A DNA stretch of 64,000 nucleotides, taken from contig NC_045149.1 of assembly GCF_008831285.2 (NCBI RefSeq), positions 13,354,629 through 13,418,628 of the forward strand, in the 5' to 3' direction. The notes beneath the pieces were generated by a model. That model was given only the letters and a program-made list of their open reading frames with translations, did not search any database and was not told where the DNA came from. Both the position numbers and the translations under genes were made by a program. Below are positions 1 through 11,420 of this stretch, one piece after another. Position 1 is the stretch's first letter; every line of letters begins with the position of its first letter. The DNA is from Nymphaea colorata. Its lineage: Eukaryota > Streptophyta > Magnoliopsida > Nymphaeales > Nymphaeaceae.

Positions 1-1150
1 TGCCGTCATAATAAAACATTTGATGCCTAAAACAAAGCAAGACACCAATGGAACAAAACATGATGCATCAGCACGATAATACACCCAAAATCTCCTCAAT
101 AGGATGTTAACTAAGTCATGCGATCAACCTGCTGCCTCATGTTTGCGAGCCTTCACAGTATTAAGACAAGCCAAATAAATCCCCAAGGTAAGACCTCAAA
201 TCTAGAGTCCATTAAACAAAGGGAATATAATTACTATGTTATCACGATGCATATGTGCATTCATGTAAACAATCATTGAAGTCTCTTGCATATTACACAA
301 TATGGATGGACGACTCAATAGCCACAATGAACATGCTTAATAGTCACATTCAATTAATACATATTCACTTCATTCACATTTATTCCATGTACATTCGATT
401 CAGTGAATTAACAGTTTTTGTGGGTGCAAAACACAGACGTGTGCACACCACGAGTGACATACGACTGAGAGATAACTCCCATGGTGGCCCAAAACAGTAC
501 GGATCCATACACGCTGCAGCAGTAGAACAATCCACCAAGTATGTGTGAATTTCGATAGGAGTTACTTAACCTTCCCTATGACACCAAGGTTGGAAAGACA
601 AGAGCCCAATGCTCCAAGTACCACAATGATATCTTGGAGTCTTGCACTACCTGTGCTATGAGCAGACAAGACCAATGGTGAGGGCAGATGTATTCCAAAT
701 GTATAGCCATAATCTAATGGCCTCAAATCAATTATTCTTTCTTAAATTTTCATTATGAAAAGATAGTAACGATGAGATTGACTAGCCCACAAAGTTGGTT
801 CACTTCATGAGTGCAACTAGACCCTAAACCGCTTTCATAAGAAGGTCACACATTCAATCAATATCCTTGGCTAGCCAAACTACACCCTATGGTACCTCTA
901 CTTGTTAAGTCCATTCAATCAAATCATTGTTCAACGGTACTGTAGACAAAAATCTCATAACAATCACAACAATCAAACCATCACAATTACTTCATATAAA
1001 ACTTAGCCAAACCACATAGAGTAATCTCAATCAGTAATTGACTTGTAATTGTCATAAGCACATATTATGATAGGATGCTCACTAATGCACAATTGGGGTC
1101 GAAAAGTACTTGACTCGATACACTGCCTAAGCTGTCATACACAATTATAA

Positions 1151-1271
1151 CTTCTAGCATGCATTTGCCATTGCATAACATTTTAAAAATAGTTAATCAA
1201 GCTCACACAAACTTCTAGCATGCATTTGCCATTGCATAACATTTTAAAAAAGTTTATCAATCTCACACATA
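1151..1271. repeat. Two-copy tandem repeat, 61-bp unit
   Basis: The unit beginning CTTCTAGCATGCATTTGCC at 1151 recurs at 1212 with only a few differences. It lies inside the gypsy LTR and has no coding content. Confidence 0.9.
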
Positions 1272-2195
1272 CATTCATGTGTCAATAAGTATGTCATATC
1301 AGACATCATTAAAACAAAAAATATTCATAGGATTCAATGACCTTAAAATCCCACATTTGAGATTACAACATTCAATTCATATTCTGCTCCAAACAGAGAT
1401 TTGCTTAAATAGCCGTCATACCTATCATGCATCTTCACAAAACCCAAAATCACCTCAAGCTTCAAATCCTATCGCTCAGGGTCGGCTCGATGTACCCGGC
1501 CCACTTGCAAAAATTCATAACAACAGCTTTCTATTCACTTTGCTCTGAAATTTATTTAGGTAAGAAGTAGGATTATCTATTCATAGGTTATAGGTTCGAG
1601 CAGATGTCAATAGGTTGAATCGGCCTGTAGAACATTTCTTCAAGATTTTTTCAAAATTAAGAGGTCAATGATCATGAACCTTCCCAAATATATTACTACG
1701 TCCACCATCAATTAATTAGACACCCAATCTAGATGCCTAACCCCCTATTGAGGCGTTAGCATTAGCAATTTTACTAGCAATAGAATAATCAAACAAATCA
1801 CCCAGAAAAGGATGTTTCCTTCTTATCCTAATGCACATTTGAATCCAAACAGCTTAAATGTCCTGTCTTTCATTCAAACGTAAATTTAACCTACAAGCCA
1901 ACAACAATACTTCATTCTTGCATGCAACATTCAACAAAATATACCTAGATAATTTCCCCTCCAAAACAGGCCTAGACCTTCTCCAATGTAATAAAATCTC
2001 TGTGGTGTATCTTAGATCATTTGATATTGAATCTAGCATGCTCAAATAATAATTATTCATACTCTTAAGAAAAACATTAGACAAAATAGGCTCGGTTAGG
2101 CCTGGCTCACCCCTTTTATAGAGTCCTAGCTACTGTAGGTGTTTCTGACAGTCATACCAAATGTTCGACCAATCACCAAATGCCAAAGATTATTT

Positions 2196-2340
2196 GCTGC
2201 CGTCATCACCCTATTTGCTTATATGAGGAGAAAGACGTATTCTCCTAGCTGCAATCCAACCCAACATATGCTGCCGTCACCACCCTATTTTCTAATATGA
2301 GGGGAAAGACGTATTCTCCTAGCTGCAATCCAACCCAACG
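2196..2340. repeat. Two-copy tandem repeat, 74-bp unit, in LTR
   Basis: The unit starting GCTGCCGTCA at 2196 repeats at 2270 with few changes. The other LTR copy (around 44760-44830) appears to carry one diverged unit, so the duplication is probably private to this copy. Confidence 0.85.
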
Positions 2341-3359
2341 ACACCAAAGAGGGTGAGAATGAGCAAAAGAAGGAGCGAGAAAAATTTGATGAGAGAAGAG
2401 AGTGTGCGGGTTTGGGGGCACCAACAAGCGAAATAGAGAAAGCATGAGGGAAAAACTGAGAGAAATCAGAAGGGACAGTGAGGGTGAGCGAGAGAGTTCA
2501 GGGTGAGGGAGTGTTCGAGAGGGAGTTATAGAGAAACCGAGAGAGAGGGCAACTGTGTTAGAGAGAAAGATCATTTGGCGGTTGACAAGGAGAGTGCTCG
2601 ATTGAGGGAGACATGCAGGAGAGGGGGAGAGCAACAGAGAGAAACCGAGAGAGTGGGCAGCGAGCGTAAGGGAGAAACGGGAGAGATCTAGCGTGAGAGT
2701 GGAGAGAGAGGGCCAGAATTTGGGTGAGTAGAGAGAAATCAGAAGGGAGAGTGGCTTATCTTACCACTGCCATCCTCTTCCTCCACTACCACGACCTCTA
2801 CCACTTGTTCTCCTTCTTCCGCAGCTTCTTCTTCTGCCTCTTGTTCGTTTTTGTTAACCCAAAATAGTGAGAGAGGGAGAGAGGCCCCCAACCAATGTTG
2901 TAAAAGGCAATCAGGCGAGGTGAAGCGTTAATTGAAGTGTAAGCTTCACGGACAAATTTGTGAATTATTTAATATTTATAAAAATAACAACAAAATTTAA
3001 AAAAATAACTATAATACTCAGCATATCAATAAAAAACAATATACAACATATGCAAACCATAATAATTTGTAAATCCAAACAAATACAATGTCATAACATA
3101 CATAGTACAAAAAGTGCTTGCATAACTGGCACATAACTCAACCTACGGTTAAATGTCATAGAACTATCGTTGAAAAACAAATAACCAAAACTAGGAAAAC
3201 CAAGATTCAGATGATAATATCAACTAAAAGAATAAGTAAATAACAAGTATTGGTGAACAATAATATAAGCATATTGAAATATGTATATGTACAAGAATGA
3301 CAAAAAACAACTAATCTGTGCAATTATCAAGTGATATTTAATAAAGTTCAAATGACTTT

Positions 3360-5429
3360 TGTAGGCAATTGGTCAATTGTATCTTCATCATTGTCATCTT
3401 CTTTAATGGATGACAATTCATCTTCATTTGAACCCTCTATATATTGAATAGGTTCATCTTTCTATTCAGTTGCTTCATCATCAAAACTCTCATGTTCTAA
3501 ATCTTCTATTATTGTTTTACCTTCATATAAAAATAATAACACATAACAAAATATAACAGTTAGTAAAGAAAAAATACTGTTGTTATCTTTATTTCAAAAA
3601 TTACAAACATATAGAATTACCTTTGCCAACACTTTTCCTTTGAGAAAATGAAACATTTTTACACTTTTTCATAGACCATGATATTAATGTCTTCGATCTC
3701 GAATGATGAGTGCAACCAAGAATCATCTAATGAAAGTGGTAAAACAGAATCTTCTTGTTCAACAACTCATTCATCATCTGAATGAATAGTATTAACACAT
3801 AATGGATCTTGAGTACTTCTCTTTCTCATTTCTCTTTCATTCAACTTTATATTATACACAACGAAAACCAAAGAATTAAGTTTTTCTTGCTCAAGGTAAT
3901 TTCTTCTTTTTGTATGTACCTATCATGTAATTGCATAAGTTAATAATTTTGACAATTATAAAAAAACATTCGAATGATAGCACAATAATGATTTGAAAGT
4001 TTCATTTATTTACCAAAGAGAATGAGCTCCAGTTGTACTCACATCAATGCACTGCATGTAAGATTGAGAATTCTCATAGTAAAATTCTTCAGTTCTTTTG
4101 TATCGTCACCAAACGTATTCCACCAATCAGTTGACAAAAATAAACAACAAGAATAGTTTAGATATCTTCATTTGATCCACTCATAAGTTCATAATATAAA
4201 TAAAAACAATAAAAAGAAAATTGTACCAAGATGTTTTTCCTTTCTTGTTCCAATTGCCAATGATACGCCAAAGTCACCAACTTCATTCTCATATGAATCA
4301 AGTTGAACTAAAATATCACATCTTTCTTCTACAATAGACACTATAATTTCTAAGCATTCCATTAGCCTAGCCTTTATTCTTCTATCTTAGCGGACACCAT
4401 CATCATAATGAAAATGTGGGTTTAGATAATACCCTACAGCATATAAGCAATGATGCATTTGATTATCCCACCTCTTATCAATTATTTGCTACATTTTCAT
4501 GTACTTTTTCTAATCATTATCTATATTATATGTTATTTCTTCTTTTGCCCTTCTCATATGATCATACAAAAATCCCATAAGTGGCTTTTCATCTGAATCA
4601 ACAATTCTCAATACTTTCACTAAAGGTAATGTAACTTTAATAATATATGATATTGCCTTTCAAAACCTTTCATCTTGAGTAACAATTCGCATTACCTCCT
4701 TACCTTTAAGATTTTTAGTATAATAATCACTGCCTTGTAATTATGGAGACAGAAACATGTTCTTCAATGCTATTTTGTTTGTATGAATACTCTGCAAAAT
4801 AATGTGTAATAGCAGGTCATAGAAGTTCTTTACCATTTGTATATTTTCACATCAAATTTAATAACCAGTTATGTACTATATATAAATGTACTTACAATTT
4901 TTTTTCTTTTCAATCACTTCCTTATGCAAACTTATATTACCAATGTCTTTAAGAATTAAATCTAGGCAATGAGCTGCACAAGGTGTCCAAAAAATATGTT
5001 GAAAGCCATCAATTTCTTTTAACTTCATACCTGTAGCTTTGTAGTTAACAGCATTATCAATAACTACCTGCATTACGTTTTTCTCTCCAACTTCTTTAAT
5101 TATCTCCATTAATAATTTTATCAAATTATCAGTTGTCTTTTTTACACCACTAATATCATAAGTCTTTAAAAAAACTATACCTAAAGGATTATTTACAAGA
5201 AAGTTAATCAAATTTCTACTTTTACCATCAAGCCAGCCATCTACCATTATGGTACAACCATGTCTTCTGTAGTCCTTTAATTTTATTTGCACTTTATCAA
5301 CTTTTTCTTTTAGGATCGAAGTCCGCATATCATTGTAGGTTGGTGGTTTTAATCATCAACCATAATTTCCCACAACTTCAAGCATTCTCTCAAAATATGG
5401 ACTGTTACATAAGTTAAAGGTAAAGCATT

Positions 5430-5496
<67 letters not shown>

Positions 5497-5955
5497 AACC
5501 TATGGCAGAATATACTTGCTTTCTTTCTTCTTTCTTAAAGGTATTATTGATTGTTGGTTGTTGTATATCTGAAGTTATAAATTGATCCATTGGACCTTGT
5601 GAAATTCCAAATTTACGAACATTGGGAGTTATAAGGCCACCACTTATAATTCCTTCATCCAAACATTCAATTCTACGTAATTCAAAATTGTCTTTTTTTT
5701 TCTTTGTATTTCACTTTTTTGTACCTATAAATAATTATTGAATAGTTATACAACACTTTGTGGTGCTTTGTCACATGCTTTAGCATCATTTTTAGTTTCA
5801 GGCAACTGTTGATTCATTCTGCAAACACTACCTCTATAAGTTTCTATACAACAATTGCATATCAAGTTTTCTTTTTTTTTTCTTTGTCATCAGGATCTTC
5901 TTTAACACAATGTTCTCATGCTAGATCCCGCCGTGACATTTTTTCTCAAACCTAA
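3360..5955 (-). pseudogene. hAT transposase pseudogene (BED finger, DUF659, dimerization domain)
   Basis: Read on the minus strand. A BED zinc-finger start (MSRRDLA, stop, EHC, with the stop where Trp is expected) lies at 5880-5940. The linker typical of plant hAT proteins follows (GPMDQF and FKKEERK, 5510-5680). The longest open piece is 4876-5328 (150 aa), with the DUF659 signatures TIMVDGW, SRNLINFLVN and the Cys-Ala-Ala-His-Cys cluster. The C-terminal dimerization block (WWNTFGDD, then RILNLTCSA) is at 4030-4135. An acidic tail lies at 3360-3540. In intact relatives the protein cuts and joins transposon ends in the nucleus. Here stops, frameshifts and a 64-base homopolymer between the linker and DUF659 domain rule out a working protein. 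Superfamily assignment is firm; the exact exon structure is not. Confidence 0.85.
5431..5494. repeat. Uninterrupted A64 homopolymer
   Basis: Sixty-four consecutive A on the plus strand, inside the hAT transposase remnant. Its length is at the edge of what assemblies represent reliably. Confidence 0.95.
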
Positions 5956-7400
5956 ACAATGTACTAAAAATACAATACAATAAGCATCCAATGAGTTCAA
6001 TTACATTGTATGTAAAAGTTCAAATTGCTAAGCATACCCAAATATTAACAACACATAATGTAACAAATATTAAAACCATATGACAAATTTGAATTATTTT
6101 AACAAGTAACAACATATTACAAACTTAATGCAAAACAACTATTGAAAAAACACATAAAAATATAAAAGGATTGTCTACCACAATGCATCAATTACCATTG
6201 CCATGTTCTTTAACATGATAACCATGCTAAACAGAGGAGAAGAAGACAAGCAGCTCTTCCAAAACGAGAATATATTTAATCTAGAAATAAAGTAAAAGAA
6301 AACAAAAAGGAAAAAAAGCATTCACAAAAAAATATATAATAAAAAAAGTAATTGTAGTAATGTAAAATTTTCTTGTTTCTTTATTTATTTATATAAAATG
6401 AAACAATGTAATAAATACTCTTCAATTGACTCATTAAATGATTGAACATAGCTGTCTATCATGAAGCACAAAAAAAAGTAGCATGAACTAAGGCACATAA
6501 AAATTTTGAAAGAAAATACAATAAGGTAAAAATGCATTAAATGCTAAGTCATAAAGTAAGAATACAAATCCCAAAACATAAAATAAACTAAGACACCACT
6601 TGCAACACTTGGCAACAATGGGAGGAGGACCACCATCCATAGAGTACACGCCCAAACTCCAAATGATGACGATAGTAAAACAAAGAATAATTAAAGTGCA
6701 AGGATGACACACATGAAGAAAATAAGTTCAATGCCTTGACTTTGTAAGCCACATTGCCACAACATCAGCCATGGCGATACACACAAAGTAACAAAAGCAC
6801 CATGGCGACACACTGTGTATACGAACACAACAACACACAGATTAGGTGGCCAATCATGGCCAGAGAATTGAGAAAGCGAGAGGGTAGCTATGGCCAATGC
6901 CGGCCATGGACAAAGAGACTGAGACAGAGAGAGAAAGGTGGCCACCTATGTTCGGTGTCTGCCATGGAGAGAAAGAGACTCAAAGAGAGAGGCATACAGT
7001 TGCAATAGAAATTCTGACGTTGGGTGATGGCTCCACCAGCTGCAGCTCCAAACTCTAGTAATTTCACATGCGTGCAGCAATGGTTGAAATCTTCAACTTC
7101 ACAGGTGAGTTGGGATTGAGAAAAGGGGATTTAGGGATACAAACAGGGTTTAGTTAGGGCTACGTGTGAAGCCCTCTTCACCAGTTTTATTGAATTTTTA
7201 ATTTTTTAATTAAAAAAAATGAAACAGACTCAGTCCCTATTCAAGCACAGAATGTGCCATGGATGGAGGCGTACGCCTCTACCAAATGAGGCGCATGCTT
7301 CAGGGATGCGTGTGCCTCACAGCCCTGCCTCAAGGCAATTTTTCTAAAAACGCTTTGAGTCGCATTTTTTTTTGTGAGGCATATGCTTATTACAACATTT

Positions 7401-7476
7401 CCCCAACATCGGACCTCTTCACGCGAGTGCAACATGGGTTCCGGTCTGGACCTAATCCAGGCCCGCCTTGCTCACA
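7401..7476 (+). repeat. Gypsy-type LTR, copy 1, right end
   Basis: Sequence after the hAT element that continues the LTR. Inverted, it aligns to 44084-44150 (shared TCCAGACC and the CG-rich block beside it). It ends in CTCACA, so the terminal CA fits an LTR end. No primer-binding site follows, so this is a 3' LTR or a solo LTR. Confidence 0.6.
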
Positions 7477-7530
7477 AAAAAGTGTTGAATGTTACATCAT
7501 CTCCTTCTTTAACATTGGGCAATGTGATAC

Positions 7531-9700
7531 TTAATAGGTCATTGCAGGCTTACAATCAAGCATCTTTGCTTTCTTTAAAATATCAATGACATATTTTGTT
7601 TGACTCACAAATAATCCTCTTGGAGCCCAATATACTTTTAAACATAGAAAATATTGTAGCCAATTAGGATCCTTAGCTGGAATTTCCTTTTTCACAGAGG
7701 TGATAAAATATGCAATGATGCTAGATTCTGTAGTAAAAATCGTGTCATCAACAACACAAACAAGGAGAATAATCATGCTGTCACTCTTACAATATATAAA
7801 CATTGATGGATCTGTGACACTACCAGTCAAGCTATAGTTAAACAATAAATTACTAAGCCGAGCATACCAGACTCTTGACACATCCTTTAGACCATATAAA
7901 ATACATCTTCATAACTAGGTGGTTACTTGATAAATCACAATGATGGTTTCATAAGTTTTTCCATGAAGGAAGACATTTTTAACATCAAGCTGCTTAATTT
8001 TTTATCCTTCAACTTGAGTAAAACCACATGCAACACTGCATCAAAGTGGATTAGCTCGAGAAATAGCAATAGTGCTTTTTCAAACAATTGTAATTTGTGG
8101 TCTAATCAAACAACATCTTGCTTCCAACATAGGACTTGTTAAAAGTAAAATTCAGGAAAAATAATCAGCACATCATAGTTAGCAGCTCCAAATCAAGGTC
8201 ATCATCGTCATGATCATCAATATTGATATCATCACAATCCTCAATATCGATATCATCAACAAGATAAGGGAACATAGGAGTTTGTCACTCGGTATTTTGA
8301 CAAAAATATGATCGTCCAGTTCCTATAAAACCTATCACTAAAATACCCCTAGGAGGGGGTACAACTAAGCGGAGCAAAAAGTGGTTTCCATAAGTTTGCT
8401 TTTAGTCTATCAAGAGATCCATCAGATTTTAACTTAGTTTTAAAACCCATGATCTAACATTCATTGAGGAATCATAAAAAACAAGCTCCCATGTGTTATT
8501 TTTCGAAAGACCTTGCATTTCTTCATCCATTATATTTTTCATCCAGGATGATTGAAACCTTAATGGTTTTTTGGCTCATTAGGAATCTCATTATAGAAAG
8601 AATGCCAACATGCTTACTTAGGGTTCAATTTGGTAATACCTGACATGGATCGATTCACCATACTCCTTCCAGTTCAGTAGTATACAAAGAAGTTGGATCA
8701 TCAACTATTCTTGCAATTTTTGTTCAATATTCATGTCCTTGTCATGAACATGTCCTTCAACAAGAACCCGCTACGAATGGCTGCTCTAATGAAGGTCTTC
8801 ATTATTGTCAACTTGTTCAACTTCAATACCATTTTCACATTGAACAAGTTGAGTTTCATCACTCAAATCATGGACATCATCATCTTTTATGGAGATGGTG
8901 TTTGATCAGAGTCCTTATCTTGGGGCATAATATCAACAATACCCCAATCTTCATATGAGCATAAATCCATAGACGAAGAATTAGGAACATAAAGATCAGA
9001 CAACTTCTAGGGAAACAACATCTCTTTAAAAAAGTGCTATGATAAATAAAATTTGTTTTTATTAGGACTCCAACAAAAATATCCTTTCTGATAAAGACTA
9101 CAACCTAAAAAGACACAAGGAAACTCTTGGGATTGAATTTATCTGTACCATGGTTATTCAAGTTTGGATAGTATCAATACCCAAAAACTCTAAGCATAGT
9201 ACAGTTGGGATATCCCCCATACAATTTAACATAAGGCGACTTCATATTGTTTAACAAGGATCATAGTCAATTGGAAAAAAATGTGATAGTACTGAAGGCT
9301 TCTACTTAAAATCTTTTAGGAACTGACCCATGAAATAACATGGTCAAACCTAAATGAGTAATATTGCTATGCTTTCATTCAACCAATACATTTCACTCTT
9401 TAGTACACAGATAAGAATTGTTGCTTAGTTTCAAGTTTTGAGAGAGTTTGAGCAAATTTCATGTTTGCATACTCGGTTCCTCCATCCGATTGAAACTTTT
9501 TTTATCTTAAGACTCAAATTGCCTTTCATCGAATTCACAAAAATGCATAAAAAAGTCAAATATTGATACCCTCTATGAGAAATAATGGGAGCCAGTTCAG
9601 AAAGATAGAATGAATATTGTCTAGCAAACCAAAATTATGATGCTCAGATAAACTATTGAAAAAATATAAAAGAAGCATGGTAAACAAGAAGATGCAATGA
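7531..9700 (-). pseudogene. Ty1/copia pol remnant (integrase and reverse transcriptase), 'Copia-V' left part
   Basis: Minus-strand remnant in normal pol order. The integrase core is around 9300-9560, with the catalytic context FQSDGGTEY. The integrase C-terminal GYSP-type motif is around 9045-9110, seen as VFLGCS followed by QKGYFCW. Reverse transcriptase follows, its best open stretch at 7531-7881 (116 aa) ending near a CKPA motif; the usual YVDD core reads VVDD. Frameshifts and stops are frequent. The 3' part (RNase H and LTR) is missing where it meets the gypsy LTR end at 7476. The gag and 5' LTR at 23928-25080 have the same orientation and may be the other half of this element. Family-level identification is secure; joining the halves is inference. 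Confidence 0.75.
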
Positions 9701-9817
9701 AAAGATTATTTTCATGAAACATGCATAGTTTTTTACCATGGAAGGCCATCATGAGCATTAATTACACAATGCAAAGAAAGAGCTTCTAGATGACGTTCCC
9801 ATAATCTTGGCAACGAC
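9655..9817. repeat. Dispersed repeat, inverted partner at 38262-38440
   Basis: About 160 bases that match the reverse complement of 38262-38440. Shared blocks include TTCCCATAATCTTGGCAAC (ending at 9814) and TTTTACCATGGAAGGC. No protein domain is recognisable. The repeat ends where LTR A of the copia array begins. Confidence 0.65.
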
Positions 9818-10065
9818 AGCCCAACTAAGGAAAGAAAGTTTGAACTCAAACTTTCTTTCCTCTTCCTCTCAATCGTTATGGTGTATTTCCATAAACGTTG
9901 TAATTAGCCCAGATTTCTTGCCATGTTGTATTCTTTTCATATCATGTAACGTGCTACACACTATATAAAGAGAAGAGATCCCTTGCATAACAACGCAAGA
10001 GAGTTAGCCATTCATTGTGTCATCATTCTCTCTCTCTCTCTCTCTCTCCTTTCTACTTTCTTTCA
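9817..10065 (+). repeat. Copia-I LTR A
   Basis: Homologous to LTRs B and D from CCCAACTAAGG onward, with a TATA-type box (CTATATAAAG near 9962) and a CT microsatellite (10024-10050). The first 15-20 bases present in LTR B are replaced by the neighbouring repeat, so the 5' edge looks truncated. Confidence 0.8.
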
Positions 10066-10094
10066 TGGTATCAGAGCCACTTGCCACTAACCAC

Positions 10095-10730
10095 ATGGCA
10101 TCGTCGTCGTCAATCGCAAGCCTCGTCTCTGTGAATTTAAATAGAGATAACTATTTGTTGTGGAGGAGCCAACTTGAGTCTATGATGATATCTCAAGATT
10201 TGATGAAGTTTGTCGACGGATCTGGTGAAGCTCCATCAGAAATGATTTGATGTGTAACATTGTTGGGTAATAATCTTATTTCTTGGGCATCTAAGAAGCA
10301 ACAAACCGTGGCTCGTTCAAGTATAGAAGCTGAATATAAATCTCTCGCATGTGCTGCTGCAGAACTCTTATGGCTGAAAGCACTACTAATCGAATTGGGC
10401 ATATCATGCACTGGAACTCCAATATTGTGGTGCGACAATATAGGTGCATTATATTTAGCAGCAAACCCTGTTTTTCATGCTTGGACAAAGCACATCGAAG
10501 TTGATTTCCATTTTGTGCGAGATCATGTATCAAAGGGACATATCTCAATCAAATTTATTAGATCACTCGAGCAAGTAGCAGATGGATTTTTTCACAAACC
10601 TCTTGGATCTGCAAAATTCAAAGAATTTAGAGACACGCTGAGCATTGTCCCTGCCACGCTTAGCTTGAGGGAGCGTGTAAAAGATCTTCCTTGTTGTCAA
10701 GGAGGAATCAGTGGAAATCAAATTCACTAA
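10095..10730 (+). pseudogene. Deletion-derivative copia ORF: gag N-terminus fused to RNase H
   Basis: Starts MASSSSIASL after the primer-binding site and runs through the gag N-terminal motif NRDNYLLWRSQLES to EMI. It then passes one TGA (10248-10250) and continues in the same frame into the copia RNase H C-terminus: [25 protein letters not shown] and [12 protein letters not shown]. Everything between gag and RNase H is missing (capsid, protease, integrase, reverse transcriptase). The corresponding bases in the longer copy are 11577 to about 14245. The product could not mobilise itself. Confidence 0.85.
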
Positions 10731-10810
10731 ACTTGGCAATGTAAAAGATCTTCCTCGTTGTCAAGGAGGAATAGCGGAAATCAAATCCACTAAACTTGGC
10801 AAGAAGAAAA

Positions 10811-11069
10811 TGTCACTGGAGGAGCAACCCAACTAAGGAAAGAAAGTTTGAATTCAAACTTTCTTTTCTCTTCCTCTCAATCGTTATGGTGTATTTCCAT
10901 ACACGTTATAATTATCCCAGATTTCTTGACGTGTTGTATTTTTTCCATATCTTGTAACATGCTACACACTATATAAAGAGAAGAGATCCATTGCATAACA
11001 ATGCAAGAGAGTTAGCCATTCATTGTGTCGTCACTCTCTCTCTCTCTCTCGCGTTTCTACTTTCTTTCA
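10811..11069 (+). repeat. Copia-I LTR B (259 bp)
   Basis: Begins TGTCACTGG after the purine-rich AAGAAGAAAA and ends in CA just before TGGTATCAGAG. It contains CTATATAAAG and a CT-rich tract and is the best-preserved LTR of the array. Confidence 0.85.
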
Positions 11070-11098
11070 TGGTATCAGAGTCACTTGCCACTAACCAC

Positions 11099-11201
11099 AT
11101 GGCATCATCGTCGTCAATCGCAAGCCTCGTCTCTGTGAAGCTAAACAGAGATAACTATTTGCTGTGGAGGAGCCAACTTGAGTCTGTGATGATATCTCAA
11201 T
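11099..11201 (+). pseudogene. Truncated copia gag start
   Basis: Repeats the gag N-terminus (MASSSSIASL to LESVMIS) and then switches directly into LTR sequence at the shared heptamer TCTCAAT (11195-11201). Only about 34 codons remain. Confidence 0.85.
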
Positions 11202-11391
11202 CGTTATGGTGCATTTCCATACACATTGTAATTATCCCAGATTTCTTGACATGTTGTATTCTTTCCATATCTTGTAACATGCTACACACTATATAAAGAG
11301 AAGAGATCCATTGCATAACAACGCAAGAGAGTTAGCCATTCATTGTGTCGTCACTCACTCTCTCTCTCTCTCGCGTTTCTACTTTCTTTCA
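11195..11391 (+). repeat. Copia-I partial LTR C
   Basis: Carries the LTR from the internal CTCAATCGTTATGG point to its 3' end and is followed by the primer-binding site at 11392. The first 60-odd bases of the LTR are absent because gag is joined to it at TCTCAAT. Confidence 0.85.
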
Positions 11392-11420
11392 TGGTATCAG
11401 AGTCACTTGCCACTAACCAC

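Larger units (their letters stand above)
1..2892 (+). repeat. Gypsy-type LTR, copy 1, left part
   Basis: This segment is non-coding and matches, in inverse orientation, the solo LTR at 44084-47156 along almost its whole length. Matching landmarks include the CTCCTCA block near 95-105, the block around 420-640, and the purine-rich stretch 2350-2760, which corresponds to the CT-rich stretch 44330-44740. Its 5' end lies outside the window; by comparison with the other copy roughly 200 bases are missing. A hAT element interrupts it at 2893 and it resumes at 7401. A length near 3 kb and a 5' end of the CACACCCCAACC type (seen in copy 2) fit LTRs of large Ty3/gypsy elements. Whether this copy is solo or the 3' LTR of an element to the left cannot be decided here. 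Confidence 0.7.
2893..7400 (-). mobile_element. hAT-superfamily DNA transposon, degenerate
   Basis: A 4.5 kb element. The left end reads CAATGTTGTAAAAGGC; the right end, read inward on the minus strand, begins AAATGTTGTA. These are short terminal inverted repeats of the type found in plant hAT elements. The bases CCCCAAC flank it on both sides (2886-2892 and 7401-7407), consistent with an 8-bp target duplication that has lost one position. Inside is a minus-strand transposase remnant. It sits within the gypsy LTR, whose sequence resumes at 7401, so it inserted after that LTR. About 1.4 kb between the BED-finger remnant and the right end (5960-7370) has no recognisable coding sequence and may be the element's 5' untranslated region. 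Confidence 0.8.

Noticed and set aside
255-548. Open frame of 97 codons near the left edge
   Set aside because: It lies in the gypsy LTR. The inverted copy at 46451-46672 gives a similar low-complexity translation in a different context. The His/Ile-rich composition reflects a CATT-type DNA repeat, not a protein.
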